This document shows positions 6,751-7,785 of a stretch of DNA of 7,785 nucleotides, one piece after another. The translations under genes and the position numbers were made by a program. Numbering within the stretch: the first letter of the stretch is position 1; each line of letters opens with the position of its first letter. The notes under the pieces are model-generated. The model did no database searches. It saw nothing but the letters and a program-made list of their open reading frames with translations, and had not been told where the DNA came from. Origin of the DNA: Candidatus Kapaibacterium sp. (GTDB lineage: Bacteria > Bacteroidota > Ignavibacteria > Kapaibacteriales > UBA2268); contig JAQIDA010000216.1 in assembly GCA_027858275.1 (NCBI GenBank), positions 1 through 7,785 of the forward strand, given 5' to 3'.

Positions 6751-7269
6751 ATGGCTAGCTCAATCAATAAAACAATTCTCGTTATAGACGATGAAGAAGA
6801 TGTACGGAATTATCTGGAAACAGCATTGCTTGATGCCGGTTTCAAACTTATAACGTCCTCCAACGGGTTTGAAGGCTTGGGAAAAGTCAAGTCCGAAAGT
6901 CCTGATCTTGTATCTCTTGACCTGGTTATGCCCAAGCATTCAGGTGTAAAATTTCATTATGAGATGCAAAAAGATCCCGCTTTCAGAAAAATACCAATTC
7001 TGATTGTTACGGGTCACGCTCGAGATGATCTCGGGAAATCAGATTTTGATTCACTTACAATGCAGGGTCCGGGTGTCTATTTAGAAAAACCTGTATCACC
7101 TAAAAAGTATGTATCGAAAGTTTGCCAATTGCTCAATATTGAAGTCCCTGCGGATTTTGTCCTTGGCAACGATGATCCTGAGGAAATGCGCAACGAATTA
7201 TTCAGCTCGCTGGCCAACGCTGATCCGGAACTGCTGAAAAGAGCATTAGACGCGCTTAAAAAGAAATAG
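6751..7269 (+). CDS. Receiver-only response regulator with helical C-terminal extension
   Basis: This 172-aa protein is a CheY-like receiver with all active-site residues: D13/D14, phosphoacceptor D57 (in SLDLVMP), T87 and K113. The T87-to-K113 distance is 26 residues against 22 in CheY, so there is a small insertion before strand 5 that ends in GPGVYLEKP. After the receiver (about residue 130) comes a charged, probably helical tail of about 40 residues and no DNA-binding or enzymatic output domain. It starts 26 bases after the kinase stop, so it is presumably co-transcribed with that kinase and phosphorylated by it. The ATG at 6751 has GAGA at 6741-6744 in front. A TTG at 6739 in the same frame would add four residues and is less likely. 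The target is unknown: another protein, or a phosphorelay intermediate. Confidence 0.88.
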   Translation: MASSINKTILVIDDEEDVRNYLETALLDAGFKLITSSNGFEGLGKVKSESPDLVSLDLVMPKHSGVKFHYEMQKDPAFRKIPILIVTGHARDDLGKSDFDSLTMQGPGVYLEKPVSPKKYVSKVCQLLNIEVPADFVLGNDDPEEMRNELFSSLANADPELLKRALDALKKK

Positions 7270-7288
7270 GACGATTGAAAATAATGTT

Positions 7289-7317
7289 TTGTAATAAAAT
7301 TAAAATTGTAATTTAAT
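7289..7317 (+). promoter_or_regulatory. Possible sigma70-like promoter before the second response regulator
   Basis: TTGTAA (7289-7294) and TTTAAT (7312-7317) are separated by 17 bases, matching the consensus at 4/6 and 5/6. Transcription from here would leave a leader of about 20 bases with the ribosome site intact. The gap is very AT-rich, so such a match could arise by chance. It would give the second regulator expression independent of the kinase. Confidence 0.22.
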
Positions 7318-7330
7318 TCAAATAACATAT

Positions 7331-7336
7331 AAGGAG
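7331..7336 (+). promoter_or_regulatory. Strong Shine-Dalgarno AAGGAG for the second response regulator
   Basis: AAGGAG lies 7 bases before the ATG at 7344. It is the strongest ribosome-binding site in the window, clearly better than that of the first regulator, suggesting that the second is translated at a higher level. Confidence 0.7.
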
Positions 7337-7343
7337 TATTATT

Positions 7344-7730
7344 ATGTCTGATCCATCATCAAAAACAATTCTTATCGCAGACGACGAACCCGATGTACGG
7401 TCGTACATGACTGTATTGTTGAAAGACAACGGCTACAATATCATTTTAGCGGAGAACGGCAGAGAGGCTTTTGAGAAAGCCGTCTCAGAGAAACCTGATC
7501 TTATTTCACTTGACATATCAATGCCTGAAGAATCAGGAACTAAGGCATTCAAAGATTTGCAAGAAAACGAAGTGACAAAGGACATTCCGGTTATTATCGT
7601 AAGCGGCGTTGATCCGAGATATGAAGCATTTTTATCCAAGAGAAAACTAATCAAGCCTCCGTCAGGATATTTCGAAAAACCAATTGACAGAGAAGAATTT
7701 CTCAAAAAAGTTGAAGAACTGACTAAATGA
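7344..7730 (+). CDS. Receiver-only (CheY-like) response regulator
   Basis: This 128-aa protein is a single receiver domain with the full active site: D13/D14, phosphoacceptor D57 (SLDISMP), S87 and K112. It aligns without gaps to the first regulator over roughly the first 65 residues (shared KTIL, DDE-DVR, SPDL/KPDL and SLD blocks). It has the same kind of insertion before strand 5, ending in GYFEKP, so the pair arose by duplication. It lacks the helical C-terminal tail of its neighbour. With no output domain it must act by protein contact or as a phosphate sink. It follows the first regulator after 74 AT-rich bases and has its own strong ribosome site. Receiver identity is secure; the target is unknown. 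Confidence 0.9.
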   Translation: MSDPSSKTILIADDEPDVRSYMTVLLKDNGYNIILAENGREAFEKAVSEKPDLISLDISMPEESGTKAFKDLQENEVTKDIPVIIVSGVDPRYEAFLSKRKLIKPPSGYFEKPIDREEFLKKVEELTK

Positions 7731-7785
7731 AATGAAAATCACTTAGACTTTCAGATCTTTTCCAAAAATGAAGGCTGTATAATAT

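Noticed and set aside
7298..7318. AT-only inverted repeat AATTAAA/TTTAATT between the two regulator genes.
   Set aside because: It is all A and T with a 7-base loop, too weak to be a terminator and likely in such AT-rich DNA.
7778..7783. TATAAT hexamer at the window's right edge.
   Set aside because: There is no adequate -35 element at 16-18 bases upstream and the downstream gene is not visible. The 55 bases after the last gene otherwise hold only a 5-bp TGAAA/TTTCA stem with a long loop, not a terminator.

Overview
The window carries seven genes, all on the + strand and tightly packed, from an anaerobic Gram-negative bacterium of moderate-to-low GC. The periplasmic-type multihaem cytochrome c, the iron-sulfur proteins and the HmcC/DsrP-type quinone-site membrane protein suggest an anaerobic respirer, for example a sulfate, sulfur or metal reducer. 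There is no rRNA, tRNA or other taxonomic marker, so I do not name a phylum. I see no mobile element, CRISPR array or RNA gene.

Region 1 (4-4842) encodes what looks like one membrane redox complex of the Hmc/Tmc/DsrMKJOP type. In order, its genes are: a cytoplasmic CCG-domain Fe-S protein (HmcF/TmcB/DsrK-like); a five-helix NarI-like cytochrome b (HmcE/TmcC/DsrM-like); a ferredoxin with four [4Fe-4S] sites (HmcB/DsrO-like); and a HybB/HmcC/DsrP-type quinone-site membrane protein. The last is fused, through an extra transmembrane helix, to a hexahaem class III-like cytochrome c domain. Genes 2-3 overlap as ATGA and genes 3-4 by 8 bases, so translational coupling is likely. In the characterised Hmc and Dsr complexes the multihaem cytochrome is a separate subunit (HmcA, DsrJ). 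Here it is the tail of the membrane protein.

Region 2 (4910-7730) encodes a signalling set: a soluble histidine kinase with three PAS domains, two of which carry a Cys-x10-Cys-x2-Cys motif, followed by two receiver-only response regulators that are paralogues of each other. A short spacer holding a perfect 8-bp hairpin separates the two regions.

Inferred working model: electrons move between a periplasmic cytochrome pool, the menaquinone pool and a cytoplasmic thiol/disulfide-type CCG active site. The neighbouring kinase may report redox state through its cysteine-bearing PAS domains to the two CheY-like proteins. The physiological donor, the acceptor and the regulatory output are not visible in this window.
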